This document shows, piece by piece, positions 24,102 to 33,031 of a stretch of DNA of 64,000 nucleotides. A program made the position numbers and the translations under genes. The DNA comes from Hymenobacter caeli (GTDB lineage: Bacteria; Bacteroidota; Bacteroidia; Cytophagales; Hymenobacteraceae). Below the pieces are notes generated by a model. It was given only the letters and a program-made list of their open reading frames with translations, did no database searches and was not told the DNA's origin. The stretch covers positions 62,001 through 126,000 of the forward strand of contig NZ_JABSNP010000004.1 in NCBI RefSeq assembly GCF_013294115.1, written 5' to 3'. Positions within the stretch are counted from its first letter, which is position 1. Every line of letters starts with the position of its first letter.

Positions 24102-24527
24102 ATGACTCTTTCCCGCTCATCGCGCCGATTGGCGCTGGCCGCCAGCGTTTTCCTGGCCGCTACCGGCGCCGCCGCGGCCCAAACCATGCCGAATGCTTAC
24201 CAGGTCGTGCACACGCCCGATTCGGCCAAGGTGTACACCTACGTCGAGCAGATGCCGCACGTGCCGGGTGGGGGCGGCTCGGCAGCCATCGTGGCGGCCA
24301 TTCAGGCGCGGGTGGTGCCCACGGGCGGTTGCAGCGGCCGGGTATTCGCCTCGTTCATCGTGGGGCCTAGCGGGGTGGTGCGCGATGCCAAAATCATTAA
24401 AGGACTGGGCGCGAGTTGCAGCGAAGCCGTGCTGACGGCCATCCACCAGCTACCGCGCTTCGAGCCGGGTCGACAAAACGGGCGGCCGGTGTCGGTCATT
24501 TTCACTGTGCCAATTACTTTCCGGTAA
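24102..24527 (+). CDS. Secreted protein with TonB C-terminal-like domain
   Basis: About 141 residues. After a signal peptide (LALAASVFLAATGAAAAQ) it has a single domain, RVFASFIVGPSGVVRDAKII ... EAVLTAIHQLPRFEPGRQNG ... VSVIFTVPITF. This is the fold of TonB C-terminal/energy-transducer proteins. Unlike TonB it has no Pro-rich spacer and no N-terminal anchor, so it is probably a free periplasmic protein. The ATG at 24102 was chosen over upstream codons because it starts the signal peptide. Confidence 0.75.
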   Translation: MTLSRSSRRLALAASVFLAATGAAAAQTMPNAYQVVHTPDSAKVYTYVEQMPHVPGGGGSAAIVAAIQARVVPTGGCSGRVFASFIVGPSGVVRDAKIIKGLGASCSEAVLTAIHQLPRFEPGRQNGRPVSVIFTVPITFR

Positions 24528-24560
24528 GGGCAAAAGCCCCTTTACGGGCCGCCGGGGCCC

Positions 24561-25265
24561 TCAGCTTGGCCAAATAACCAGCTGCCACCGAAACGCCCAG
24601 CGCCAGCGCAGCTCGTACTTCGTGAGGCCGGCCCGGGCCAGCAGCCGCACCCAATCGGCGCGGCGGAAGGCGCGGGCCACCGACAGCGGCGCGTCGTGCC
24701 GCACCAGGTACGAGCCGCCCAGCAGCCGCGTCAGGGCCCAGATGCTGCCGTAGGCCAGCCAGTGCCGGTGCAGGTCGTTGACGACCACCGCCACCCGCGC
24801 CTGCCGGGCCCACTGCCGCAGCAGGCCCACCAGCTCGTCGTCGCCGAAGTGGTGGCAGAACAGGCTGCACGTCAGCACGTCGTAGGGCTGGGCCTGAAAT
24901 TCGGCCGAAAAAATATCGAATTGCCGGTAGCTGATTTCCGGGTAGTCGGCGCTTTTGGCGCGGGCGTAGTCCAGCATGAAAGCATTAGCGTCGATGCCCG
25001 TCAGTTCCACCGCTACGCCGTTTTTGCGGGCCCAGCGGGCCACGTGGCGCAGCGTGTCGCCGCCGCCGCTGCCCAGGTCGGCCACGCGCAGGGCCCGGCC
25101 GGCGGGGTAGCGGGGCCGCAGCCGGGCCAGCGCGTCCAGCACCGGGCGGTAGCCGCCCAGCCAGGTGTTGATGACGGCCAGCTCGTCGAGGTTGCGGCGC
25201 AACTCGTCCGAGGCCAGCGTCAGGTCGTCCATCAGCTCGGGGCCCGGCGCGCGTTCAGCCAGCAT
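24561..25265 (-). CDS. Class I SAM-dependent methyltransferase (polyketide cluster)
   Basis: The protein has 234 residues. The SAM-binding motif I is LRVADLGSGGGDTLRHVA, followed by ELTGIDANAFMLDYA and YDVLTCSLFCHHFGDDE. It is the last gene of a three-gene minus-strand set with a FAD oxidoreductase and a type III PKS. In such sets the methyltransferase normally O- or C-methylates the polyketide phenol. The spacing to the PKS is 59 nt. Confidence 0.85.
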   Translation of the reverse strand: MLAERAPGPELMDDLTLASDELRRNLDELAVINTWLGGYRPVLDALARLRPRYPAGRALRVADLGSGGGDTLRHVARWARKNGVAVELTGIDANAFMLDYARAKSADYPEISYRQFDIFSAEFQAQPYDVLTCSLFCHHFGDDELVGLLRQWARQARVAVVVNDLHRHWLAYGSIWALTRLLGGSYLVRHDAPLSVARAFRRADWVRLLARAGLTKYELRWRWAFRWQLVIWPS

Positions 25266-25324
25266 GCGGGCGGGCGTCAGCGGGTGGGGCCGGCCAACGG
25301 CTGGCCGGGGCGCGGTGGGCGGGG

Positions 25325-26503
25325 CTACGTGGCGGCATCTTCCAGGAGCAGGGTTTCCCGGTGCCGCTTGGCCGCCGCGGGCCGTTCGGTGCTCACGGCA
25401 ATTTCCAGCAGCATGGCTTCCAGCGTCAGGCCCGGGCCGAAGGCGAAGCTGAGCACCGGGGCCCCGTGGTCGGCGGGGGTGGCGGCGGCCAGCACGTCGC
25501 GCAGCACAAACAGCACCGTGGCCGACGACATGTTGCCGTAGTCGCGCAGCACGCGGTAGGCAAAGCGGTTGTCGTCGGGCGTCAAGTCCAGGGCCTGCTC
25601 GATGGTTTCCAGGATTTTACGCCCGCCGGGGTGAATGGCGAAGTGGTGGATGTCGGCCCGCTCCACCGGCAGCGTCGCCAGCAGCTGCTCCGTGAGCCGC
25701 CCGATGCCGCGCTGAATCAGCTTGGGCACGTAGCTGCTCAGCGTCATCTCAAACCCGAAGTCGTTGATGTGCCAGGCCATGTCGGCGTGGCCGTCGGGCT
25801 CCAACCCGCAGTGGAACGCCGCCAGCGCTAGGCTGGGGGCCCCGTCGGGCAGCGGCCCGGCCTGCACCAAGCAGGCCGCCGCGCCGTCGCCAAACAGGGC
25901 GTTGCTGACGAGGTGGTCGTCCTCGGCGCTCTTCTGGAAGTGCAGCGTGCACAGCTCCACGCTCACCACCAGCACGCGGGCGGCGGGGTCGGCGCGGCAG
26001 GCGTCGTCGGCCAGCTTCAGGGCGTTCACGGCGGCGTAACAGCCCATGAAGTTCACGCAGGTGCGTCGCACGGCGGCGGGCAGGCCCAGGGCCTGCACCA
26101 GCTCAATGTCGAGCCCCGGCGCGTACATGCCCGTGCAGCTCACCGTGATGAGGTGGGTGATGCTGGCCAGGCCCACGCCCGGCACCTGGCGGCGGCAGTC
26201 GGCCACCGCGGCCAGGGCCAGGGGCAGGGCCTCGCGGCGGTACACGGCCATGCGCTGGCCCACGCTGGGGAAGGGCTCCAGGCCGGGCGTGTTCGGAAAA
26301 AACGTGTACTCCCCGTCGGGCCGGCCGTAGTCGGGCAGCACCGAGTAGCGCTGCGCAATGCCCGACACCCGGTACAGGGCCCGCAGCCGGCGCGCCTCGG
26401 CGTCGCCAAACTGGAGGGCCCGGGCCATAAAGTCGGCGATGTGCTGCTGGGCGATGCAGTGCGGCGGGTTGGCGGTGCCGATGGCCCCTAAATAGCTAGT
26501 CAT
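25325..26503 (-). CDS. Type III polyketide synthase (chalcone/alkylresorcinol synthase-like)
   Basis: About 392 residues from ATG 26503. The catalytic triad can be placed: Cys155 in TCVNFMGCYAAVNALK, His in HHFAIHPGGRKILE and Asn in GNMSSATVLFVL. The N-terminal ATANPPH-like segment (GTANPPHCIAQQHI) is typical. These enzymes extend acyl-CoA starters with malonyl-CoA to give alkylresorcinols, alkylpyrones or phloroglucinols. The gene lies between a methyltransferase and a FAD oxidoreductase, so a methylated and oxidised phenolic lipid or pigment is a fair guess. Confidence 0.92.
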   Translation of the reverse strand: MTSYLGAIGTANPPHCIAQQHIADFMARALQFGDAEARRLRALYRVSGIAQRYSVLPDYGRPDGEYTFFPNTPGLEPFPSVGQRMAVYRREALPLALAAVADCRRQVPGVGLASITHLITVSCTGMYAPGLDIELVQALGLPAAVRRTCVNFMGCYAAVNALKLADDACRADPAARVLVVSVELCTLHFQKSAEDDHLVSNALFGDGAAACLVQAGPLPDGAPSLALAAFHCGLEPDGHADMAWHINDFGFEMTLSSYVPKLIQRGIGRLTEQLLATLPVERADIHHFAIHPGGRKILETIEQALDLTPDDNRFAYRVLRDYGNMSSATVLFVLRDVLAAATPADHGAPVLSFAFGPGLTLEAMLLEIAVSTERPAAAKRHRETLLLEDAAT

Positions 26504-26578
26504 TGGGCGCAGTTTACGCAAAATACGACGTGCGCGGGGGGAAAAGATTTTGGCCGGGGCCCTTTAGCAGAATATGGC

Positions 26579-27700
26579 CTAAAATGCCGCGCCGTGGGTG
26601 CGCCGCATCAGGGCCCGCACGGCCCCCGGCCAGTGGCGCAGGGCCCCCACCGCGGCCTCGCTCAGCACCGGCCCGCCAAACAAGCCCTGCACCGCCCGGC
26701 CCACCCGCAGCCGGGCCCCGAACTGCGCCTGCCAGGCCCCGGCGTAGGCCGTTTCCATCCCGGCGCGGCCGGTTTTTTCGGCCAAAAAATCGTGGGCGGC
26801 GGCGCTGGCCAGCGCCGCCCCGTGCAGGGCCATGGCCATGCCGTTGCCGCACAGGGGCGTGATGAGCCCGGCCGCGTCGCCGCACATCAGCACGTGCTGC
26901 TCCACGGGCTGCTTCGGGGCGAAGGAAATTTCGTTGATGACCTCCGGCTGCGGGTACAAAAACTCGGCCTCGTGGAAAATGGCCCGCAGGTGCGGGTTGC
27001 GGTGCAGCACGGCCGCCTCCATCGCCGCCACGGTGCCGCCGTGGGCCTTCAGGTTCTGGCGCGTGGTGAGGTAGCAGAAGCACAGCTTGTCGCCCTCGAT
27101 GGCCGAAATGCCCGCGTAGCCGTCGCGGAAGTTGTGCAGGGCAATCACGTCGCGGGCGTGGCCCGGCAGGCGCAGGTGGTACTTCACCCCGAGGTAGGGC
27201 GAGCGCTGCCGAAAAAACGGCCGCGCCAGCTGGCGGTCCAGGTTGGCGCGTTTGCCGTAGGCCCCCAGCACCACGCGCGGGGCCAGCGTGCGGCCGTCGG
27301 CCAGGGCCACCGCGTGGCGGCCGGCGGCCGCGTCGAAGGCCACGCCGGCCACCGTGGCGGGCAGGTAAAACTGCACGCCCGCGGCCAGGGCCCGGCGGTA
27401 CAAAAACTCGTCCAGCGCGTAGCGGCTCACCCCGAAGCCGCCCAGGTCCAGGGGGCTGCGCAGCACGCGCCCGGCCGGCGACGACAGCTCGAACCGGCCA
27501 ATGGCGGCCGGGCCCAGCGGGGCGGGGTCGGCCCCGAGGCGGGCCAGGTAGGGCCGCACCTCGTTGCTCACGTACTCGCCGCACACCCGGTGGAAGGGGT
27601 AGGGGCGGCGCTCGGCCACGGCCACCGCGTGGCCGCGCCCGGCCAGGTCGAGGGCCGCCGCCAGCCCGGCCAGGCCCCCGCCGATGATGAGAACGTCCAC
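26579..27700 (-). CDS. FAD-dependent oxidoreductase (geranylgeranyl-reductase-like)
   Basis: The protein has 373 residues. The Rossmann motif VLIIGGGLAGLAAALDLA starts at residue 3. It is followed by RVCGEYVSNEV, matching the CGE motif of geranylgeranyl reductase/aromatic hydroxylase relatives, and by the second FAD block MCGDAAGLITPLCGNGMAMA. It is the first gene of the PKS set, so it may hydroxylate or oxidise the polyketide product. The 189-nt upstream gap is AT-rich and should hold the operon promoter. Confidence 0.85.
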   Translation of the reverse strand: MDVLIIGGGLAGLAAALDLAGRGHAVAVAERRPYPFHRVCGEYVSNEVRPYLARLGADPAPLGPAAIGRFELSSPAGRVLRSPLDLGGFGVSRYALDEFLYRRALAAGVQFYLPATVAGVAFDAAAGRHAVALADGRTLAPRVVLGAYGKRANLDRQLARPFFRQRSPYLGVKYHLRLPGHARDVIALHNFRDGYAGISAIEGDKLCFCYLTTRQNLKAHGGTVAAMEAAVLHRNPHLRAIFHEAEFLYPQPEVINEISFAPKQPVEQHVLMCGDAAGLITPLCGNGMAMALHGAALASAAAHDFLAEKTGRAGMETAYAGAWQAQFGARLRVGRAVQGLFGGPVLSEAAVGALRHWPGAVRALMRRTHGAAF

Positions 27701-27794
27701 TTAGCTCGTCGGTAAAAAGTGTTGACCAACCGTGAAAAGGTTAGATTCCGTCGGTAATAATAGCTTTTTCGTCAACAACATAGGTGTTTTAGAT

Positions 27795-27802
27795 TATCTT
27801 TG
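27795..27802 (+). promoter_or_regulatory. -7 box (TATCTTTG) upstream of the small T9SS protein
   Basis: Exact TAnnTTTG match, 87 nt before the ATG of the gene at 27890, within the AT-rich divergent region. Confidence 0.45.
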
Positions 27803-27889
27803 TCAACTAAAATCAATTCCCACCGTTAATCCAATCGGCTCGCCGCTGCTTCACATGCGCCGGGCCGGTTTGCTACCCTGAATCCTTAT

Positions 27890-28276
27890 ATGATGCCACG
27901 CCTACTTACCCTTTCCTTCTTCATCGCCTTGGCTACCGGCAGCTTGGCCAGCGGCCTGGCCCGGCCGGTGGTGCCCGGCGCGGCCGTGCGCACCGCCATC
28001 GTGCAGGCGCGCCCCAGCACCGACGACAAAACGCTGGTGGTGTACCCCAACCCCAGCACCGGTATCGTGCACCTCACCATCAACGGCCAGGAAGGCCGCC
28101 GCGTCGAGCTGCAAGTGCTGAACGTCATCGGCTCGGTGATATACCGCGAAACGATGACCGACCTCAACGACCGGGTAACCAAAGTGCTTGATTTGAGCCG
28201 TTTCGCCAACGGCCTGTACTACGTGAAGCTGGAAGGCAGCGGCGCCAACCAAATGTGCAAATTGGTCATTCACTAG
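27890..28276 (+). CDS. Minimal T9SS sorting-domain protein
   Basis: The protein has 128 residues. After a signal peptide (LLTLSFFIALATGSLA) and a 30-residue linker it is only a type A C-terminal sorting domain: LVVYPNPSTGIVHLTI, the strand VELQVLNVIGSVIYRE, and the closing GLYYVKLEGSG with a terminal KLVIH. Normally this domain is the tail of a large exported enzyme; here there is no cargo. Either it is a truncated gene kept in frame, or a small surface protein anchored by the sorting domain. Confidence 0.75.
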   Translation: MMPRLLTLSFFIALATGSLASGLARPVVPGAAVRTAIVQARPSTDDKTLVVYPNPSTGIVHLTINGQEGRRVELQVLNVIGSVIYRETMTDLNDRVTKVLDLSRFANGLYYVKLEGSGANQMCKLVIH

Positions 28277-28321
28277 CGGCTCAACGACCAGGCGGCCGGG
28301 TTTTGTATCGAACCAAACAAT

Positions 28322-28350
28322 AAAAAAGCAGCCCCCGGGCTGCTTTTTTT
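28322..28350 (+). terminator. Terminator
   Basis: Stem of AAAAAAGCAGCCC with its complement around a short CC loop, ending in a run of T. Confidence 0.85.
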
Positions 28351-28369
28351 GTGGGTAGCAACCGCAGCG

Positions 28370-28477
28370 CTACGAGTTGCGCACCGGCACGGGCACCAGC
28401 TCGGGGCGGGGGGCGCGGGCAGCGCGGCGGGCAACCAGGGCAGCAGCGCCCAATAGGCCAAGAAGGAGGGGTAACAT
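28370..28477 (-). CDS. Possible 35-residue membrane peptide
   Basis: The frame from ATG 28477 gives a hydrophobic start (LPLLLGLLGAAALVARRAAR) and a basic, Pro/Val-rich tail. It could be a small single-span membrane protein similar to those often found alone in Hymenobacter-type genomes. Nothing but composition supports it. Confidence 0.3.
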   Translation of the reverse strand: MLPLLLGLLGAAALVARRAARAPRPELVPVPVRNS

Positions 28478-28718
28478 AGCTGGAGATGAATAAATGTTCA
28501 AATAAGCAACCGGCCCCGCCACGGGGCCAGTTTGGATTGCAAGTACAACTGCGGGGGCCGCGGTTAAGTTGTTTGGGCGGCGTATAACATTCGGGCCTTG
28601 CTTGTTAAGGAATCGAAATTTGTGGGCCAGGCCCGCGAATACTTGCACTACGGTGCGCCGCAACTCGCCCAACGACGGCGAGGCGAGCTACGGACTGGCC
28701 ATGCGCGGCGGCGAAGGC

Positions 28719-30086
28719 TCAGCGTACCTGCACGTGGTGGTGCTTGATCATGCGGTAGATGGTGGACTTGCCCACGCCCAGGCGGTCGGCGGTGGCCAGC
28801 ACGTCGCCGCCCAGCTCGTCGAGGCATTCCTGCACCAGGCGGTTGGCTTGCTCGCGCAGGGTGAGCGACTGGGCCGCCGCCCCGGCCGCCGCGGCCGGCG
28901 AGCGCAGCGACAAGTCGGGGCTGCGAATCAGGTCGCCTTCGGCCAGCACGGCCCCCAGCTCCACCACGGCCTTCAGCTCGCGCACGTTGCCGGGAAACGG
29001 GTGGGCCAGCAGGCGCTGCTGGGCGTCTTCGCCGAGGTGGCGCGCGGGCAGGTTGTTGCGCTGGCAAAAGGTCTGCACGAAGGCTTCGGCGAGCAGCAGC
29101 ACGTCGGTGCCGCGCTCGCGCAGCGGCGGTAGCGTGATGGGCAGGCCCAGCAGGCGGTAGTACAGGTCTTCGCGGAAGCGCCCGGCCCGCACCTCGGTCA
29201 GCAAATCGTGGTGGGTGGCCACCACCAGGCGCACGTCGAAGGCCACGCGCTGGCGGCCGCCCACCCGCACCAGCTCGCGCTCTTGCAGCACCCGCAGCAG
29301 CTTGGCTTGCAGGCCCAGCTCCAGGTCGGCCACCTCGTCGAGGAACAGCGTGCCGCCGTCGGCTTCCTCAAACCGGCCCACGCGCCGCGTCACGGCCCCG
29401 GTGAAGGCCCCTTTTTCGTGCCCGAACAGCTCGCTCTCCAGCAATTCGCGCGGAATGGCGGCCATGTTCACGGCCACGAACGGCCGGCCCGCCCGCTCCG
29501 AGCGGGCGTGGATGGCCTGGGCCACCAGCTCCTTGCCGGTGCCGGTTTCGCCGCTCACGCTCACCGTGATGGTGGTGCGGGCCGCTTTGCCAATCAACTC
29601 TTGCAGGCGCAGCATGGTGGGGTGCGCGCCCAGAATGGGGGCGCTGTTGCCGAGGTCGCGGGCGTCGAGCTGCAGGCGCAGCTGCTCGTTTTCGCGGCGC
29701 AGGCGCACCTGCTGGCGCACCTTGCCCAGCAGGCTCCACAGCCGCTCGCCGGTGGAGGCGTCCTTCACGAGGTAGTCGTAGGCCCCCTGGCGCAGCAGGG
29801 CCACGGCCGTGGCCACGTCTTCCTGCCCCGAAATGACGACGACGGCGGCCTGCGGGGCCCGTTCGCGCAGCTGGCGCAGGGTGTGCTCCCCGTCGCTGTC
29901 GGGCAGGGAGTAGTCGAGGGTGACGACATCGGGCGTCTCCTTGGCCATTTGCTCCAGGCACTCGCGGGCCGTGCCGAAGCGCCGCACGTGGTGGTCGGGG
30001 TTGCGCCCCAGCTGGTGCAGCAGCAGCTCGCCGTACCATTCGTTGTCTTCTACGATAAATATGTTTAAAGGAAGAGGTGCTTCCAT
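28719..30086 (-). CDS. Sigma-54-dependent response regulator (NtrC/AtoC type)
   Basis: The protein has 455 residues. The receiver domain spans residues 7-120 with phosphoacceptor Asp58 (VVTLDYSLPD) and the acidic pair Glu13/Asp14. The AAA+ domain has Walker A GETGTGKE, the sigma-54 contact loop GAFTGA and Walker B GGTLFLDEVADL. A C-terminal Fis-type helix-turn-helix (VLATADRLGVGKSTIYRMIK) binds DNA. No histidine kinase is next to it, so it is an orphan. It is divergent from the large T9SS gene at 30474, across a 387-nt AT-rich gap. Confidence 0.93.
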   Translation of the reverse strand: MEAPLPLNIFIVEDNEWYGELLLHQLGRNPDHHVRRFGTARECLEQMAKETPDVVTLDYSLPDSDGEHTLRQLRERAPQAAVVVISGQEDVATAVALLRQGAYDYLVKDASTGERLWSLLGKVRQQVRLRRENEQLRLQLDARDLGNSAPILGAHPTMLRLQELIGKAARTTITVSVSGETGTGKELVAQAIHARSERAGRPFVAVNMAAIPRELLESELFGHEKGAFTGAVTRRVGRFEEADGGTLFLDEVADLELGLQAKLLRVLQERELVRVGGRQRVAFDVRLVVATHHDLLTEVRAGRFREDLYYRLLGLPITLPPLRERGTDVLLLAEAFVQTFCQRNNLPARHLGEDAQQRLLAHPFPGNVRELKAVVELGAVLAEGDLIRSPDLSLRSPAAAAGAAAQSLTLREQANRLVQECLDELGGDVLATADRLGVGKSTIYRMIKHHHVQVR

Positions 30087-30473
30087 ATAAGCGGAGGAAA
30101 TAAAGCGTAAGCCGACGTCGCATAGCCCGCGTCGGGCAAATAGAAAAAATGAGGAATATTATTGAAATAATTATACTTTAGAATTTCATGAGATTTAGGT
30201 TAAAATTTGCTAAAAAGACTTACCTACGCCAAAATTAACCCTTTGGATTGCGTTAATAAAAATAATTTCAATTGTTTTTAATGAACCCTTTCCCAATTTA
30301 GGAATAAAAATCCCAAATCGGTTTTAATTTTAGCGATATCCTAGAAGCATTAATTATTTATTATGTGATTATCAATAACTTATAGGTTTTTTGAGGAAAT
30401 GGACGACTGATTGTAAAGCGTGGTATCAACCATACCAGAATTTATCGTCGCATCTCTACTTTCTCGGCCAATC
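30087..30473. other. AT-rich divergent regulatory region
   Basis: This gap of about 387 nt between the sigma-54 activator and the T9SS gene is far lower in GC than its surroundings. It has many runs of A and T (30150-30400) and no convincing ORF. No clear -24/-12 sigma-54 site was found by eye. It is a good candidate for binding sites or for a silenced, AT-rich promoter. Confidence 0.5.
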
Positions 30474-32741
30474 ATGTACTATTCCAATTCAACGTCCGCT
30501 TTTACTCGCCAACGGCTGGTGTGCGTACTGGTGCTGCTGCTTGCCTCCGCGACGCATGCGTGGGCCAGCGCTTTTTATTCTAACAATGTTGTGGGGCAGA
30601 GCAATTCGTCCTTGCCGCTAAACAACGTGCTGGGCCTGCTGTCCACGTCGTCGGTAGTGAACGCGAACAACGCGGCCGACGCCGACCTGAGCAACTACGC
30701 CACGCTGGTGAACGGCCTGGTAACGAATCCTTTCCTGCGCCTCGGCCTGAGCGGCGCGGGGCAGCCCGGCGACCGCGCCGGGGTGCTGCTGGCCCCCGTG
30801 AAAGCCGTGCTTGGCGTTACCAGCCTGAACCTGGCCGGCGGCGTCATCATCACCACCTACCTGGGCGGCACCCAGCAAGAAGCGCAAGTGGTGTCGGCCA
30901 GCGTACTGGCCGCGGCCCTCACCCAGACCAACCCCAGCGCGCTGGAGTTCATCGCCAGCAAGGCGTTCGACCAGGTGCAGGTGGCCATCACGGGGGCCGG
31001 CGTGGGCAGCGACTTGCGCCTGTACTACGCTTACTCCGTGTCGTCGCTGACGCGGCCCACCGCCAAGGGCCTCGTGTCGGAATTTCCGGCCGGCACCACC
31101 GACCTGACGCCTTATTACAGCACGGCCGGCACCGGCACCGACGGCCTGAGCGTGTGCGTGAACACGGGCGTCACCAACCCGCAAAACGCCGTGAGCAACA
31201 GCCCCACGGACTACGCCCAGTTCAACAGCCTGGTCGGCGTGTCGTGCCCGTCCACGCTGCGCGTGAACCTGGCCGGCGGCACCCAGGTGCCGGCGGGCTA
31301 CTACGCCGGCTTTGTGGTGGGCGGCGCGGGCCTGCTCGACGCCAGCGCCCTGTCGGGGCTGCGCCTGAGCACGTCGCTGAACGGCGTGCCCACCGGCGAT
31401 TCCTTCACCGGGGTGGGCGTGCTGGAGCTGAAGCTGCTGCCCGACGGCAAGCAGGAAATCAGCTTTCCCTCGACGAAACCTTTTAACCAGGTAACCATCA
31501 GCCGGGCCTCGCTCCTGAGCGTGCTCGACAACTTGCAGCTGTACTACGGGTTTGGGGTGGAGCCCGCGGCCTTCACGGCCACCACCAACGTGCTGTCGAA
31601 ATTTGCCAGCCCGGCCGGCCAGTACCAGGTGTTCACGGGCGGCGACGCCATCACGGCCGTGCCGTTGAACGCCTGCGGCACGGTGACCATTAACGGCGAC
31701 GGCTCGACGAGCAACTGCGGCGTGACCAACCCGCAAAACGCGGCCAACAGCGGCACCACTTCCCCGGCCATGATCGGCCAAACGGTAGGCCTGAACACCG
31801 ACACCGCCCTGCGCCTCAACCTCAACAACCCCGACCCCACCGGTACCAACCCCGCCGGGGCCGCGGGCAGCCGCGCCGGCATGGTGGTGGGCATGGGCAG
31901 CGGCCTGCTCGACGCCAGCTCCCTGGCCAAGATGACGGTGTCGACCTACGACAAAAACGGTAAGCTGCTCGAAAGCGCGTCGGGGGCCTCGCTGCTGAGC
32001 CTCGACCTGCTGCCCAACGGCCGCCAGGAAATCTCCTTCAATACCACTCAGTCCTTTGCTTCTGTGCAGCTCACGGCCGCCTCCGGGCTGGCCCTGTCCA
32101 GCAACCTGTCGATTTACAACGCCTTCGCCGACAACCGCGGCAGCGGGTTGCCCACCATCATTCTGCCCCTGCCAGTGGTGCTCACGGCCTTTGCCGGCCA
32201 CCGCACCGCCACCGGAGCCGACCTGAACTGGGCCACCGCTTCGGAACACAACAGCAGCTTGTTTGTGGTGGAGCGCCGCGCCGGCACCACCGGCGAATTC
32301 CAGGCCGTGGGGCAGGTCGCCGCCGCCGGCACCAGCACCGCCCCCATCCGCTACCAGTACGCCGACGCCAGCGCCGCGTCGCTGACCGCATCGGTGCTCT
32401 ACTACCGCCTGCGCCAGGTGGACATCGACGGCACCACGGCGTACTCGCCGGTGGTGGCCCTCGCGGCCGGGGCCCTGGCCCAAGCCGCTGGCAGCCTGCA
32501 AGTGTACCCCAACCCCGCGCCGGCTTCGGCCGCCGTTTCGCTGCGCTGCGACGCCGCCACCGCGGGCGGTACGGCCATTATTTACTCCGAGCTGGGCCAG
32601 CTGGTGCGCCAGCTGCCCCTGCCCACCGAAGCTGGCGCGGCCCTCACGCTGCCCACGCTGCCCGGCGGCCTCTACCACGTGGTGGTGCGCGACGGGGCCG
32701 GCCACCAAGTGGCTGCCCAGCGCCTGGTGGTGGCCCAGTAG
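30474..32741 (+). CDS. T9SS-exported surface protein with three internal repeats
   Basis: About 755 residues from ATG 30474 (signal: LVCVLVLLLASATHAWA). The mature protein has three related units of about 120-150 residues. Each carries an acidic or polar opening, a hydrophobic GxxxGxxV segment (GDRAGVLLAPVKAVL, GYYAGFVVGGAGLLDAS, SRAGMVVGMGSGLLDAS), and a LELKLLPDGKQEISF-type strand ending LQLYYGF or LSIYNAF. The second and third start with NPQNA. A linker (LPVVLTAFAGHRTATGADLN) leads to a sorting domain with LQVYPNPAPA. It is secreted by T9SS to the cell surface and may be an adhesin. Confidence 0.82.
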   Translation: MYYSNSTSAFTRQRLVCVLVLLLASATHAWASAFYSNNVVGQSNSSLPLNNVLGLLSTSSVVNANNAADADLSNYATLVNGLVTNPFLRLGLSGAGQPGDRAGVLLAPVKAVLGVTSLNLAGGVIITTYLGGTQQEAQVVSASVLAAALTQTNPSALEFIASKAFDQVQVAITGAGVGSDLRLYYAYSVSSLTRPTAKGLVSEFPAGTTDLTPYYSTAGTGTDGLSVCVNTGVTNPQNAVSNSPTDYAQFNSLVGVSCPSTLRVNLAGGTQVPAGYYAGFVVGGAGLLDASALSGLRLSTSLNGVPTGDSFTGVGVLELKLLPDGKQEISFPSTKPFNQVTISRASLLSVLDNLQLYYGFGVEPAAFTATTNVLSKFASPAGQYQVFTGGDAITAVPLNACGTVTINGDGSTSNCGVTNPQNAANSGTTSPAMIGQTVGLNTDTALRLNLNNPDPTGTNPAGAAGSRAGMVVGMGSGLLDASSLAKMTVSTYDKNGKLLESASGASLLSLDLLPNGRQEISFNTTQSFASVQLTAASGLALSSNLSIYNAFADNRGSGLPTIILPLPVVLTAFAGHRTATGADLNWATASEHNSSLFVVERRAGTTGEFQAVGQVAAAGTSTAPIRYQYADASAASLTASVLYYRLRQVDIDGTTAYSPVVALAAGALAQAAGSLQVYPNPAPASAAVSLRCDAATAGGTAIIYSELGQLVRQLPLPTEAGAALTLPTLPGGLYHVVVRDGAGHQVAAQRLVVAQ

Positions 32742-32760
32742 CCGCCCCCGCCGCAAATGC

Positions 32761-32799
32761 CACGGGGCCCGGCCGACAGTCAGTCGGCCGGGCCCCGTG
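32761..32799 (+). terminator. Hairpin after the T9SS gene
   Basis: A 17-bp perfect stem (CACGGGGCCCGGCCGAC with its complement) around AGTCA. There is no T tract, so termination is likely but not certain. Confidence 0.6.
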
Positions 32800-32997
32800 C
32801 GTTGGGCCCCCCGGGCGAAATAAAGAGCCAAAGCTACGGTGCCCGGGCCCGGGGGCGCAACCGGCCGGCGGCCGACAAAAAATTATGGGCCGCCGCTATT
32901 CGGAAAAAATCGGGGTGGGTGTAATTAACCCGCCCGATTTCAAGGCTTAAAAAAACCTGAATTCTTGGGCGGAAAAAAATTTAACGTTACGAAACCG

Positions 32998-33026
32998 TTG
33001 CGGGGCACAAAACTGTCGTAATTTTG
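32998..33026 (+). promoter_or_regulatory. Promoter of a small transcript
   Basis: TTG at 32998-33000, an 18-nt spacer, and TAATTTTG at 33019-33026, a perfect -7 match. It drives the short RNA or leader described next. Confidence 0.65.
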
Positions 33027-33031
33027 CCCCA

